The notes: generated from the letters alone by a model not told the origin. Positions 38,556 to 47,609 are shown, counted from the stretch's first letter. The stretch: 64,000 bases of DNA from Macrococcus carouselicus (GCF_004359515.1 NZ_SCWD01000001.1:1104713-1168712), one strand, 5' to 3'. Made by a program: numbers and translations.

Positions 38556-39233
38556 ATGAAAACAAATGAACTGATAGAACTCAATAATGAAAAAAGAGAA
38601 TTACTAACTGAGGAAAACAAGAGAGAATATGAAAAAGTGCTGCTGTACTTGCGGTTAGAATGGCGTCTAAGTAATCACGCTACTGAGGAACTGCTCAACG
38701 ACCTGCTTGATCATCTGCTGGAAGCGCAGCAGAATGGAATCACGGCTGAAGAATTCTTCGGTCATGATACAGAAGGATTTGTAAAAGATTTAATAGCAGA
38801 ACTACCGACAGAAAGCAGACGTAATACAACTGCACTGCTGAGCATACTGACTATCATGCCTTTGGGCTTTATCTTAGTTGTTAATGGTCTAGCAAATTTA
38901 ATTACTTCATTTTTCATCGAACCAAAACCCGTTGATGTCGGTGCGTTTGTTGTCAGCTATATCTTATTGATCACTTCATTCCTGATTATGCTCAAATACG
39001 TCATCCGCTATCTCAAGAAAGATGAAATGGCTGCAACTGGCAAATCTTCTATGAAGAAGCGGGTGTTACAGTTTATTAAGCTCTATTTATTGAGTGCCAT
39101 TGTCTTTACACTATTCATCTTGCCACTGGTCTTCCTCCATACTCCTTTCGTCTATGACATCCCCTGGTATGTCAGTATGATCACAGGCGGAATCATACTG
39201 ATTGTTATGTATGTCATCTCAAAAAGAATTTAA
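38556..39233 (+). CDS. HAAS/DUF1700-like membrane protein 2 (paralogue)
   Basis: A 225-residue paralogue of the previous protein: same N-terminal motif (LLNDLLDHLLEAQ...EFFGHDTEGFVKDLIAELP) and about four membrane helices. The start at 38556 follows AGGAGG; the frame continues upstream only as overlap with the previous gene. Two tandem paralogues suggest they form a heteromeric membrane complex under PadR control (inference). Confidence 0.78.
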   Translation: MKTNELIELNNEKRELLTEENKREYEKVLLYLRLEWRLSNHATEELLNDLLDHLLEAQQNGITAEEFFGHDTEGFVKDLIAELPTESRRNTTALLSILTIMPLGFILVVNGLANLITSFFIEPKPVDVGAFVVSYILLITSFLIMLKYVIRYLKKDEMAATGKSSMKKRVLQFIKLYLLSAIVFTLFILPLVFLHTPFVYDIPWYVSMITGGIILIVMYVISKRI

Positions 39234-39250
39234 ATAAAACCCGGTACAGC

Positions 39251-39305
39251 GATAACCTCCCTATAAAGTAAACACTTAAAAAGTGAAACTTATAGGGAGG
39301 TTATC
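39251..39305. terminator. Long hairpin between convergent genes
   Basis: An 18-bp perfect stem (GATAACCTCCCTATAAGT-type arms) encloses a smaller CACTT/AAGTG hairpin. The T runs are weak, so it is a likely but atypical terminator. Confidence 0.55.
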
Positions 39306-39324
39306 AACTGCTATTCTTTTATTG

Positions 39325-39879
39325 CTACTTGGTTAAGTGATAGTTCATTTCGAAGACTCTCCAATTACCTTGAGAGTTTTTGTGATAAGTCAGTTCAAAG
39401 AGATTGTTATAGTAATGCTTAATTTCATTTTTATTGACTAGCTGGCTAGTTGATGGTTTACCGTAAACCTTTTGTACGGCGGTTGGTGAATATTTGAGAA
39501 GGTACCAGAATCTATAGCCGTCTACTTTAGCTGGCTCAAAGTTATAAACAAATTGATCTGTACTACCATATACAGCAGCAGTTGGGTATTTGCCATAACC
39601 TGCTTCAAAGCTTGAATTACCCGATATACTATAAGTAGAAAAATATGATGGTCTTCCCCATTGATATTTTACTGTCTTGAACGTATCTCCGATTTTAATC
39701 GTTTTTCCTTGTTCACTTTTATAAGTAAACGATTTTGCTTTCAATTGTTTGGCAACAGTAGTGTTTAATAAGTCAGGCGCTTTAAACGTTTGACGAGTAG
39801 CGGCAGAAGCATCATTATCACTGATAAGTGGTGTAACAAAAAGAGCAGAAGTCAGCGCAACAGCAGCAAATTTTTTCAT
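39325..39879 (-). CDS. Secreted protein with one DUF4309-like repeat
   Basis: A 184-residue protein with a signal peptide (MKKFAAVALTSALFV..., cleavage near NDASA-AT at residue 27). After it, a KAPDLLNTTVAKQLK segment and KTIKIGDTFKTVKYQWGRPSYFS resemble the repeat unit of the larger secreted protein at 60559. The family is DUF4309-like, perhaps a BLIP/SmpA-type fold; function unknown. An AAGGAGG box precedes the ATG. Confidence 0.7.
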   Translation of the reverse strand: MKKFAAVALTSALFVTPLISDNDASAATRQTFKAPDLLNTTVAKQLKAKSFTYKSEQGKTIKIGDTFKTVKYQWGRPSYFSTYSISGNSSFEAGYGKYPTAAVYGSTDQFVYNFEPAKVDGYRFWYLLKYSPTAVQKVYGKPSTSQLVNKNEIKHYYNNLFELTYHKNSQGNWRVFEMNYHLTK

Positions 39880-40055
39880 TTGATTGCCTCCTTGAATCTA
39901 TTTTATTACAGTTACATTATACACATAAAACGCCTTTTAAACTTTAAATATTTTAAATTTTTACATAATTTACTTAGGATTTATATTACGGGTAATATAT
40001 TCATTAAAATAGATCATCGAACTGTTACTTCAAAGTTCGTTGAAGGAGGAAAACT

Positions 40056-40478
40056 ATGTCGAAAAGTGACGCTATCTCTTTTCTTGCTCAAAGTCTGATT
40101 GTCATCGTGGCGCTCTGCAGCTTACCTGGTATAGTCAGAGAAGGATTAAACAAAGATAATTACTTTACGCTCATTATGTTATTCGGTGCGCTTTCTCTTG
40201 TAGCCAGTTATTTTACCGGCATTTATACTAATACGCTGGACCGGGAAGATCCAGCAAAAGATTATCCGGCGGCTGTCAGTATTAAATGGTCTTGGATCAA
40301 CACAGCCATCCAATCTGTATGCCTTATCGCTTTCATCGGCTGCCTGATATTTACGCTCACTTACTTCCCCGGGCAAAAGCTATGGCCCCTCTTCTGTGTC
40401 TTGTGGATAGGTATGTGTATCACAGTGATTTATAGAGAAGCGAAGCGGCGGAAGTATTTGAAGGAGTCACGCTTCTAG
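40056..40478 (+). CDS. Four-helix membrane protein, copy 1
   Basis: A 140-residue protein with four predicted membrane helices and a conserved NTLDRED...YP...WSWINT pattern. It is a clear paralogue of the gene at 43587. Family not recognised. GAAGGAGG precedes the ATG. It sits at the left edge of the duplicated segment. Confidence 0.72.
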   Translation: MSKSDAISFLAQSLIVIVALCSLPGIVREGLNKDNYFTLIMLFGALSLVASYFTGIYTNTLDREDPAKDYPAAVSIKWSWINTAIQSVCLIAFIGCLIFTLTYFPGQKLWPLFCVLWIGMCITVIYREAKRRKYLKESRF

Positions 40479-40581
40479 GAAATAGAAAAGTCACTTTCCA
40501 TACTTATTCAAGCGCAAGTGGACATATTTATTCGTTAAAATTAATAGCTAGGATAACTCGATAATTAGAAAGGACATGTCC

Positions 40582-41040
40582 ATGATACCCTCACTATTAG
40601 CAATTAGAGATGAAGACCGAAAGTTTTTGTTAAAATATAGCTATGATCTTGTAGACAGTTTGGAAGAAGAAATGGATTATGTACTAAACATGGTTGATCA
40701 CGCAGTCGAAGAGACTTTGATTGAACAGTTCGGCTATGACTATGACCTTGAACAAATAATGACGAATACCTGGGTCAAAGATTTATATGAACGTAAAGCA
40801 TTGATTCAGCAGCATTTATCTGATGATAATGGTTACACTAACTATCAGCCTTATCAGCTATGGATATACGGAGACAGTGAAGTCAGACTGACACTGCATA
40901 ACAACCAAGTACTGATTGGGCGTATGGAAAGTCTGGATGAAGAAGATATAAACCATGCCTGGCTAGAATTCCGCCTCACTGCAACTGCTGAGTTGAAACT
41001 GATAGCATTCAATGACATTAAAAGTGTCCATAAAATATAA
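40582..41040 (+). CDS. Unknown 152-residue protein (intact copy of a duplicated gene)
   Basis: An acidic soluble protein with no recognised domain; aromatic and Asp/Glu-rich, ending AFNDIKSVHKI. A truncated copy with a 29-codon internal deletion lies at 42618. The start at 40582 is chosen for its spacing from AAAGGA. Proximity to a SUKH-family gene hints at toxin-immunity clusters, but this is only context. Confidence 0.62.
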   Translation: MIPSLLAIRDEDRKFLLKYSYDLVDSLEEEMDYVLNMVDHAVEETLIEQFGYDYDLEQIMTNTWVKDLYERKALIQQHLSDDNGYTNYQPYQLWIYGDSEVRLTLHNNQVLIGRMESLDEEDINHAWLEFRLTATAELKLIAFNDIKSVHKI

Positions 41041-41043
41041 AAC

Positions 41044-41078
41044 CCCCGGCTGTTAGACTGGATCCTAACTGTCGGGGT
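41044..41078. terminator. Hairpin after the intact copy
   Basis: CCCCGGCTGTTAG pairs with CCTAACTGTCGGGG with one mismatch. The same hairpin follows the truncated copy. Confidence 0.5.
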
Positions 41079-41125
41079 ATCTTTAACCCTTCTACGCTTA
41101 TCTGATTTTATTACGCTTAATGAAC

Positions 41126-41215
41126 TCAGCCTTTTAAAGGCAGTGCCATGTTAGATAGAGTCTCTAATGTTCCGGATTGCTCTGCTTGTGAGTTTGGATT
41201 GATGCCAAAAAGAAC
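41126..41215 (-). pseudogene. 3' remnant of a SUKH/SMI1-like gene
   Basis: Thirty codons ending in ...SNMALPLKG and stop match the C-terminus ...LKDMELPLKG of the intact gene at 42889, in the same position relative to the duplicated neighbour. Upstream the frame is closed by TAG. This is a decayed duplicate. Confidence 0.6.
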
Positions 41216-41242
41216 CTATCGTTTAAGAGTCCGGTTAATTAC

Positions 41243-41275
41243 AATAAAGCCTCCAAAATTATTCGTTGGAGGCTT
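41243..41275 (-). terminator. Terminator of the two-gene AT-rich insert
   Basis: AAAGCCTCCA and TGGAGGCTTT form a stem overlapping the end of the 336-codon gene on the minus strand. Confidence 0.75.
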
Positions 41276-42269
41276 TGTTGATAACTTCAAAATCTGTTAA
41301 ATTATTCTCTTGATGCGGTATTCTATATTTTTTTATCACTTTCCATTGCTCTATATCAATGATGTTCATTGTATATTCAAGCTTTTTATCTTCATCAATA
41401 TCTATGGCATATAATTTATTTCCAACTACTTTGCTATCATAGTATCTAAATGGCATAGAACGATCTAACTTAACGTTTCCTTGCTCACTCACTTTCATAA
41501 CACCAAGTTGACCTTCTTCTGCATAAGTAATGTACATTTCTTTATTAATATCACTGATATTTAATAATAGTTGATGATTTTTTAAAGGATAATACTTAAC
41601 ATCCTTTGTTGTCGTATTAATCACCGTAAGTTCATTTTCTGTAGTTAAAACTAACTTATCGTTCACTAACTTCATCTCAGATGCATTGATATGATGCAAT
41701 GTGATCTCTTCAAAATTTTCTTTTTCCCTGTCATAAACGTATACAGCAGCTAAATTATTAATCATATTATCAGAGTACAAGTATATCTTTTTATCAGTAA
41801 TTAAACTTTTGACAACTAGTGGTGGGAAATTCTTAGTTATCTTTTGGTTACCATCTTTAATTTCTACTGTGGTTTTTGTAGTATCAATATTATAGGCGAT
41901 TACTTCTATATCTTCTTTCTTATCAAAGAATAGAATATCATCTTTTTTGTTAGTCTTTTCTTTAAGGTTAAGACTAGAATCAATCTCAACTAACTTCTTA
42001 TTGTGACCACTCCATAAGTAATGTCGATTTCCACGGGACTTCAAAGCATTAAGATTCTCTCTGTAAAGCTTTGATTCTTTCACTACCTTATCATCGTCCA
42101 TCCTAACGATCTTCCCGGATTTATTAAAGCCATGGCCAAACACATAAAGGATTGTCTCTTTATCTGGGTTAATTTTAACAGTTTCATCTTTATCATTTTG
42201 AAAGAAAATAAATAATAGCAGAATTAAAATACTTATCAGCAATGATATATAGGTTATAATTTTAGGCAT
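41259..42269 (-). CDS. Membrane-anchored protein with propeller-like repeats
   Basis: A 336-residue protein with one N-terminal membrane helix (residues about 5-24) and a large outside domain. Repeated short beta-rich units (NKKLVEIDSS, ELTVINTTTKDV, GNKLYAIDIDED and similar) suggest a beta-propeller; no family is recognised. Its ATG directly follows the stop of the 66-codon gene (TAGATG), so translation is coupled. AT-rich compared with its neighbours and located between two copies of a duplicated segment, so probably inserted. Confidence 0.68.
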   Translation of the reverse strand: MPKIITYISLLISILILLLFIFFQNDKDETVKINPDKETILYVFGHGFNKSGKIVRMDDDKVVKESKLYRENLNALKSRGNRHYLWSGHNKKLVEIDSSLNLKEKTNKKDDILFFDKKEDIEVIAYNIDTTKTTVEIKDGNQKITKNFPPLVVKSLITDKKIYLYSDNMINNLAAVYVYDREKENFEEITLHHINASEMKLVNDKLVLTTENELTVINTTTKDVKYYPLKNHQLLLNISDINKEMYITYAEEGQLGVMKVSEQGNVKLDRSMPFRYYDSKVVGNKLYAIDIDEDKKLEYTMNIIDIEQWKVIKKYRIPHQENNLTDFEVINKASNE

Positions 42270-42470
42270 CTATTTTCTTGAACTAACTACATAAACATCA
42301 GAATCTTGAACTAAATCACGTGGTGTTACATGAGTTCCACTCAAGCTTCTGTCAGTAGAGTTTTTCTGTTCTTTATTGCTTGGTTCTAAATGATTTGTAT
42401 TGGCAAATACTTGGTAACTAAAAAAAGATACAACAATTATTACTACAATTCCTAATTGATATTTCCGCAT
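42270..42470 (-). CDS. Small exported or anchored protein of 66 residues
   Basis: N-terminal hydrophobic signal (residues 5-24, cleavage possible after VFA) then a polar tail ending VYVVSSRK. AAGTGGA precedes the ATG. First gene of the AT-rich pair with the 336-codon gene. Function unknown. Confidence 0.55.
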   Translation of the reverse strand: MRKYQLGIVVIIVVSFFSYQVFANTNHLEPSNKEQKNSTDRSLSGTHVTPRDLVQDSDVYVVSSRK

Positions 42471-42617
42471 TTTTTATCCACTTTTCTTTTTTGTTATATT
42501 TTAATTTTAATGTATGATTAACATTTTACAACATTTATTTACAATTTATTTTAATTTTTATAATTCAAATATTAATGATATAGACAAATGTTTTAGATCA
42601 GCTAAACAGAGAAGCTG

Positions 42618-42812
42618 ATGGAGATTCCATGGATTAAAGAACTGTTTCACCAGAAAGAATTGATACAGCAGCATTTATTAGACGATAACGGCTATACACA
42701 CTACCAGCCTTATCAGTTATGGATATACGGAGACAGTGAATTCCGCCTCACTGCAACTGCTGAGTTAAAACCGATAGCATTCAATGACATTAAAAGTGTC
42801 CATAAGATATAA
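42618..42812 (+). pseudogene. Truncated copy of the 152-residue gene
   Basis: The 64-codon frame matches residues from about 65 on of the intact gene at 40582 but lacks 29 codons. The deletion joins two GAA triplets, and TAA closes the frame just upstream. No ribosome-binding site. A decayed duplicate. Confidence 0.72.
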
Positions 42813-42813
42813 A

Positions 42814-42855
42814 ACACCCCGGCTGTTAGATTGAATCCTAACTGTCGGGGTGTTC
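42814..42855. terminator. Hairpin after the truncated copy
   Basis: ACACCCCGGCTGTTAG pairs with CTAACTGTCGGGGTGT with one mismatch; duplicated counterpart of the hairpin at 41044. It also lies downstream of the SUKH gene on the minus strand. Confidence 0.55.
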
Positions 42856-42888
42856 TCTGCTTATCTGATTTTATGACCTCTAATGAAC

Positions 42889-43473
42889 TTAGCCTTTTAA
42901 AGGCAGCTCCATGTCCTTCAGTTTATCAAAGAAAAGCACTTCATCCTGGCCATAGTGAAAACGCCCGTCCTCGTCTATATGGTACTGATCGGTGTCAATC
43001 GTCTTCTCGATGAAGGCCAGGAAATCATTCAATGACTCGGCGACGACATACATCGTCTCGAGATCGCTGCCATAGGTGATGACCTGTCCCTTTGTTCCCG
43101 TCTCACCCGGATCTGTATCAACAGCCAGGAAGTTACCGAAACCGTCAGTCGCAAAAGGCAGCCAGAGCTCATGATAGTACTCTTCCTTAATGGCACCTTC
43201 AGGCACAACAGAAACAGCAATCTCTTCCGCTTCATCCTGATTGAACTCGACTTCCCTGATCACTTCCTCCAGCGGCAGCCACTCAAGACCGAAGAACAGA
43301 CCGACACTGTCATAACTCTCACCATCCGCTTCCCGGTACAGCGCCACGAACTGTTCATCAAGCGGTGCCTTAAATACTTCAACAAGGGCCTCAATCTCCT
43401 CATCCGTCGCACCTGGATTCAATGTAGCTGCGAAATAAACCTTGTCATTCTCAAACAATCGTTTAATATCCAT
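42889..43473 (-). CDS. SMI1/KNR4 (SUKH-1) family protein
   Basis: A 194-residue SUKH-1 protein (GATDEEIEALVEVFKAPLDEQFVALYREADG near residue 22, LFFGLEWLPLEEV near 58, WLPFATDGFGNFLAVDTDPGETGTKGQVI near 104). In bacteria these often serve as immunity proteins against polymorphic toxins, but many are orphans; no toxin gene is seen nearby. GGGGGAGG precedes the ATG. Confidence 0.88.
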   Translation of the reverse strand: MDIKRLFENDKVYFAATLNPGATDEEIEALVEVFKAPLDEQFVALYREADGESYDSVGLFFGLEWLPLEEVIREVEFNQDEAEEIAVSVVPEGAIKEEYYHELWLPFATDGFGNFLAVDTDPGETGTKGQVITYGSDLETMYVVAESLNDFLAFIEKTIDTDQYHIDEDGRFHYGQDEVLFFDKLKDMELPLKG

Positions 43474-43586
43474 ACAATACCTCCCCCGTGTAATAGTTGA
43501 TTATTCCCTTTGCGGTAGATATTTACACATTGTTAGGTCTATAATATAATGGTTAAAATTACTCTTGATTAGTAAAGGAGACGAAT

Positions 43587-44027
43587 ATGAACAGATATGA
43601 CACTATTCTTCTTTTCAGTCAGATCGGCATGCTTATCCTCGGCTTGCTGTATCTACCTGACATCATCAGATCAGGCCTGACACCAGATAATCTATATGCC
43701 CTCTTTATGCTACTCGGTGCACTGACACTCGTCGCAGGCTTCGGCACAAACATTTTCACTAATACCCTAAACCGCGAAGATTACAGCAGACACTATCCGC
43801 TGATAGTCCGGCTGCGCTGGTCATGGATCAATACAATCATTCAGGGACTCTGCATCATAGCCTTCGCCGCCATCTGTTATTACCTTACCGTTTTTCTGAG
43901 TGACGAGTGGTTATGGCGTATACTGAGTCTTCTCTGGATTCTAGTGTGCCTCTATGACATTTACCGGGAATGGCGGCAAAGAAGAATATGGATGGGAGGA
44001 GAAAGTAAAACAGGCTTTAGAATTTAA
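43587..44027 (+). CDS. Four-helix membrane protein, copy 2
   Basis: A 146-residue paralogue of the protein at 40056, sharing LLGALTLVAG, FTNTLNREDYSRHYP and WSWINTIIQ-type blocks and four membrane helices. AAAGGAG precedes the ATG. Function unknown. Confidence 0.72.
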   Translation: MNRYDTILLFSQIGMLILGLLYLPDIIRSGLTPDNLYALFMLLGALTLVAGFGTNIFTNTLNREDYSRHYPLIVRLRWSWINTIIQGLCIIAFAAICYYLTVFLSDEWLWRILSLLWILVCLYDIYREWRQRRIWMGGESKTGFRI

Positions 44028-44036
44028 GATGCCTTA

Positions 44037-44180
44037 TTACAAATTCCCCAGATAAAACACCGTTGCAGAAACAAGAGTATGAACCATGAGAAACAGCAGA
44101 ATAGCATTAATGGACGGCGGCTCATATTCCTCCTCCAGGACGACAAAGTACTCAAACAGCATCTTCTTGAATTTATCCAT
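44037..44180 (-). CDS. Small membrane protein of 47 residues
   Basis: A short frame with AAGGAGG 9 bases before its ATG. The product begins MDKFKKMLFEYFVVLEEEYE and has one membrane helix near residues 25-45. No family recognised. Overlapping frames are shadows. Confidence 0.6.
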   Translation of the reverse strand: MDKFKKMLFEYFVVLEEEYEPPSINAILLFLMVHTLVSATVFYLGNL

Positions 44181-44261
44181 GTGCAAATGACCTCCTTTTT
44201 ATAGGAGTATATGACATGGTTGTGACAAGAAATGACGTAGTTGTTAGGGGATTGGGTAAAG

Positions 44262-44300
44262 TAAAAAAATCTCCTCTGAGAATGTTTCAGAGGAGATTTT
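44262..44300 (-). terminator. Terminator of the mcrBC operon
   Basis: A 14-bp stem, AAAATCTCCTCTGA / TCAGAGGAGATTTT, just past mcrC and followed by T7 on the minus strand. Confidence 0.9.
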
Positions 44301-44313
44301 GCATTTTTAATAT

Positions 44314-45598
44314 CTATCCTAATATCTTCATCAGCTTGCCTTGCCAATCCGGGTTCAGTAAGTCCACGTAACACACTTCCACGACCGCTTCTTCTGTCAT
44401 ATTATGCCCCCTACTCACATACTGCCGTTCCTTGAATAATGGGCTGTATGGATAAAGGAGCACGACTTTCTTCACATTCTGCTGGTGATGATGATATCTC
44501 GTATAGTAGGCATACATCTGATAGAGATCGGCCTGGGAGGGGCCCGTTGAATCGAGGCGTTTCCATTTCGTATCTATGATGATGACTTCATGAGCTTCAT
44601 TATTCTTTCTCACTACGATATCCGGTCTGAGCCTGTAATTCCCTCTTTCTTTGCCATCCTTAAAGAGATAATAACGGCTTTCCTGTGCTTGCACGGTATC
44701 ACTGCCCAGCATCTTTTTCAAGTGATGCGCAATATAAGACTCAAACACTTTCTCCATCGGGAACAGAAGGGCAAAGGCAAGCGAGTTTCCTCGGAACGAT
44801 GTGAATGACTTCTTCAGCAGAAATATCTCTGCCCACTGCAGAGCCTGATCATAATATACATATTGCCGGCTTGTCTTCACCTTGCTGAAGAGCTGCTCTG
44901 GGTGACGTGACAGACTCACCTGTTCAAAATAGTTAAGCAGTTCTCTGATGATTCTGTTGTTACGGTGATCTGAAGTTTCCTTCAGTAAATAGAGTAATGT
45001 CGCCTTAAGTATCTGATTCTCAGGAATATTGAGATGATATTCATCGAAACGGTTATAGAAACGGGCTTTATTGACTGTATTATATTGAATCTGCTTATTC
45101 ATGAGGAGCTTCCCCTTCAGGAAAGGCTCATTCCGTTCATGTATCACATAACCTGAATTCATACCATTTTTGACAATTAAGCTGACTTCATGCAGAAACA
45201 TGGAGATAAAGAGCTCTAACAGATAATGATGACTGACATCCAGATTCGTCATATCAAAGACCTTCCCGTTCACGTCCTTAACAGTCCTTAACAGTCCTTA
45301 ACATGTCAAAGAAGAGCTGCTTCACCTGATTGATTTGTTCAGTCTTACTAGAAATCTTCGGTAGTACTTCAATAGTGAGGCCTGACTTCGTCTTCAGTAC
45401 ACCGACATAGTTGTTGACCTGCACCCCATTTCTGATGGGCTTCAAGAAATCAGCGATTGAAGCATCTGAGCTGTTGCTGTCATCAATGAACTGCCGCAAG
45501 TCCATCATATCCTGCTGTGAGATTACGACATCACCGAAGACATCTCCCGTATGAATACGCCCATACTCAACCACAGTGATATATCTGTTCCTACTCAT
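44314..45598 (-). pseudogene. mcrC: mcrC (McrBC nuclease subunit), frameshifted by a 10-bp repeat
   Basis: Nuclease subunit of the modification-dependent McrBC restriction system. The gene is in two frames: 45278-45598 (106 codons, ends ...MLRTVKDC) and 44314-45273 (about 319 codons, opens at GTG as VNGKVFDMTNLDV). The break lies exactly in three perfect copies of a 10-bp unit. With two copies the frame reads through ...LRTVKDVNGKVFD, which looks native. The C-terminal part keeps the PD-(D/E)xK nuclease core, RPDIVVRKNNEAHEVIIIDTKWK. So the gene is off now but could be restored by losing one unit. It overlaps mcrB by 8 bases. Confidence 0.85.
45274..45303. repeat. Three perfect copies of a 10-bp tandem repeat inside mcrC
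   Basis: The unit GTCCTTAACA on the plus strand occurs three times without mismatch. Ten is not divisible by three, so each gain or loss changes the mcrC reading frame; 2 or 5 copies would be in frame. Confidence 0.95.
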
Positions 45599-47534
45599 TC
45601 ACGACCTCCTGTCTTGAGATGACATTACGGATGAACTGCTCAAAGTCACCGATGGACACATCATGATTCAGTTCAAAGACTTCAGTTGATTCATCGTACC
45701 AATCAACAATCAATTGAGGATCAAACAAATCATTTAAGTTCTCCTGACGCTGCTGAATATAGATACCCTCCACATCATTCAACACGGCTTTGATTTTCTG
45801 ATAGTCATCAAAGAAATATTCCTGCAAGAGCGGGATAATCTTATTCTCAAAACGATGCTTGAGTTCTTCAAGCGATTCTACTTCAAGAAACAAAGCATGG
45901 CCTAGTGTGTGCTCCCTGTCATAGAGGAACTGGATGCGCTGATTCATCACTTCCATAATACCTGCGACGTCAACATCACCGATCATACCCTCTTCACCGA
46001 CCTCACGCCGAACAACCTCACTGTCAGGCATCATCTCGACAAAGTCGAAGCGGCGTCTGAGTGCCGTATCAATCGTTGCAATCGAACGGTCAGCCGTATT
46101 CATGGTACCGAGAATATAGACATTGTCAGGCACAACGAACGATTCTCCGGAATAAGGAAGCGTTGCCTGCATGCCGGACCATCTGCCATCCACATAGCTG
46201 ATGCGTTTATTGCCTTCAATAAGCGTGATCAGCTCGCCGAATATCTTACTGATATTGCCCCGGTTAATTTCATCAATAACGAATAAGAAGTTATTATCAT
46301 TTCCATTTTCGATATCTTTCATCGCCTTGCGACAGAAGCGGAGAAAGACGCCTTCCTGCACTTCATAGCTGACTTCTTTTTCGTTGACCACAGCTCTGAT
46401 CCCTTCAATAAAATCCTCATAGCCGAAAGACTGGTGGAACGTGATAAAGTCATAGAAATAATCGATTGAATTACCAGCAACCTTTGGAAGCATCACTTCC
46501 TCGGCTTCATTTCTGCCTTGTTCAGTGAGCTGCCATTTGTTGTTCTTTTTAGTGAACAAGTCGGTCCCTTTGCGATTAGCTATTGTCGTACTCTCTGCAG
46601 TTAAATGTTCAAGTATAGCGGTCGAAATCGTGCCGTAAGGGGTTTTACTTTTTTTAGTAGCTGCGAATTTCTGGACAACTTCAGTTGCTTCTATTTCCTT
46701 TACTGTCATCGGCTTATAGTTATTCTCTTTGAAAGCTAAGTAAATCACATGGCGCCAGCCTAGACCTTCGAAATGATATTCGTCATCATTTGTAGCTTGA
46801 TCAACAATCAAGTTCTTTTTATAGCTTTCCACCTCGTGTGTCTTACCTGTACCAGGAGGCCCAAAAAGAATCGTATTAAGGTGACGGCGCTCGGTTACTT
46901 TCTCTTCCTTAAAAATTTCTTCTACTTCTTTTTCTGTATCCTCAGAGATTTTACGTTCTACTTTATCAGTATAATAAAGGATAATTGAATCTTCTTCATT
47001 ACCGAATTTGTTGAGTATTCCTTGTATCAAGTAAATCGCATCATTGCCTGCAATAGAACCAAACCATAGACTCGCTTCACCAAAATCAATTTCAGTTGTC
47101 TTACAGACAGGATTTGATTTTCTCACTACTTTTTTATTCTCTACTTCTTCGGCTGTCCGATAAAAACCGATAGAGTTAAAAACTATATTCTTTAAAAGAA
47201 ACTCCTTATCAATAACTGATGCGGGGAATACATCTTCAGGCTTAATCTCAATATCTGATTGCTCAACAAGATTAAAATGGATAGCTATCTTTTTTACAAA
47301 GTCTTTCCATGTAAACTTATTTAGGTTGCCAGTAGGCTCGTATCGCTTACCTCTAAATTCATAAGCAATCAAATTTTTAGATTTTAGATCTTCATAAGAA
47401 AGTTTTAAAGGTACATTCTTTTGAAGGATGCTCACAAATGGACTACCTTCAGGTAACACAAAATGAGACCAGCCAGGAGTATTGAGAGCCTGAGAATAAT
47501 CCTGTTCTTTTTGATTTAAAGCGAACTCAATCAA
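45591..47534 (-). CDS. mcrB: McrB-type AAA+ GTPase, 3' part of an EVE-McrB fusion
   Basis: Motor subunit of McrBC: Walker A GPPGTGKT at residues 225-232 of this frame and Walker B FLFVIDEINRGNISKIFGELITL. A winged-helix-like insertion (residues about 262-350) lies inside the AAA region. The listed start is a TTG without a ribosome-binding site. The same frame stays open and protein-like upstream to 47609 (KDWYFYTERNALWEPDL), where a single TGA separates it from the EVE-domain frame. The natural product is therefore probably a single protein of about 785 residues, now interrupted. Overlaps mcrC. Confidence 0.85.
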   Translation of the reverse strand: MIEFALNQKEQDYSQALNTPGWSHFVLPEGSPFVSILQKNVPLKLSYEDLKSKNLIAYEFRGKRYEPTGNLNKFTWKDFVKKIAIHFNLVEQSDIEIKPEDVFPASVIDKEFLLKNIVFNSIGFYRTAEEVENKKVVRKSNPVCKTTEIDFGEASLWFGSIAGNDAIYLIQGILNKFGNEEDSIILYYTDKVERKISEDTEKEVEEIFKEEKVTERRHLNTILFGPPGTGKTHEVESYKKNLIVDQATNDDEYHFEGLGWRHVIYLAFKENNYKPMTVKEIEATEVVQKFAATKKSKTPYGTISTAILEHLTAESTTIANRKGTDLFTKKNNKWQLTEQGRNEAEEVMLPKVAGNSIDYFYDFITFHQSFGYEDFIEGIRAVVNEKEVSYEVQEGVFLRFCRKAMKDIENGNDNNFLFVIDEINRGNISKIFGELITLIEGNKRISYVDGRWSGMQATLPYSGESFVVPDNVYILGTMNTADRSIATIDTALRRRFDFVEMMPDSEVVRREVGEEGMIGDVDVAGIMEVMNQRIQFLYDREHTLGHALFLEVESLEELKHRFENKIIPLLQEYFFDDYQKIKAVLNDVEGIYIQQRQENLNDLFDPQLIVDWYDESTEVFELNHDVSIGDFEQFIRNVISRQEVVNE

Positions 47535-47609
47535 CTCTACAGCAAATCTACCTGTTTTTAAATCAGGCTCCCATAGTGCATTACGTTCAGTATAGAAATA
47601 CCAATCTTT

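Noticed and set aside
44024..44374. A 116-codon minus-strand frame after mcrC
   Set aside because: It overlaps mcrC and its terminator in another frame; the 47-codon gene inside the same stretch has the ribosome-binding site.
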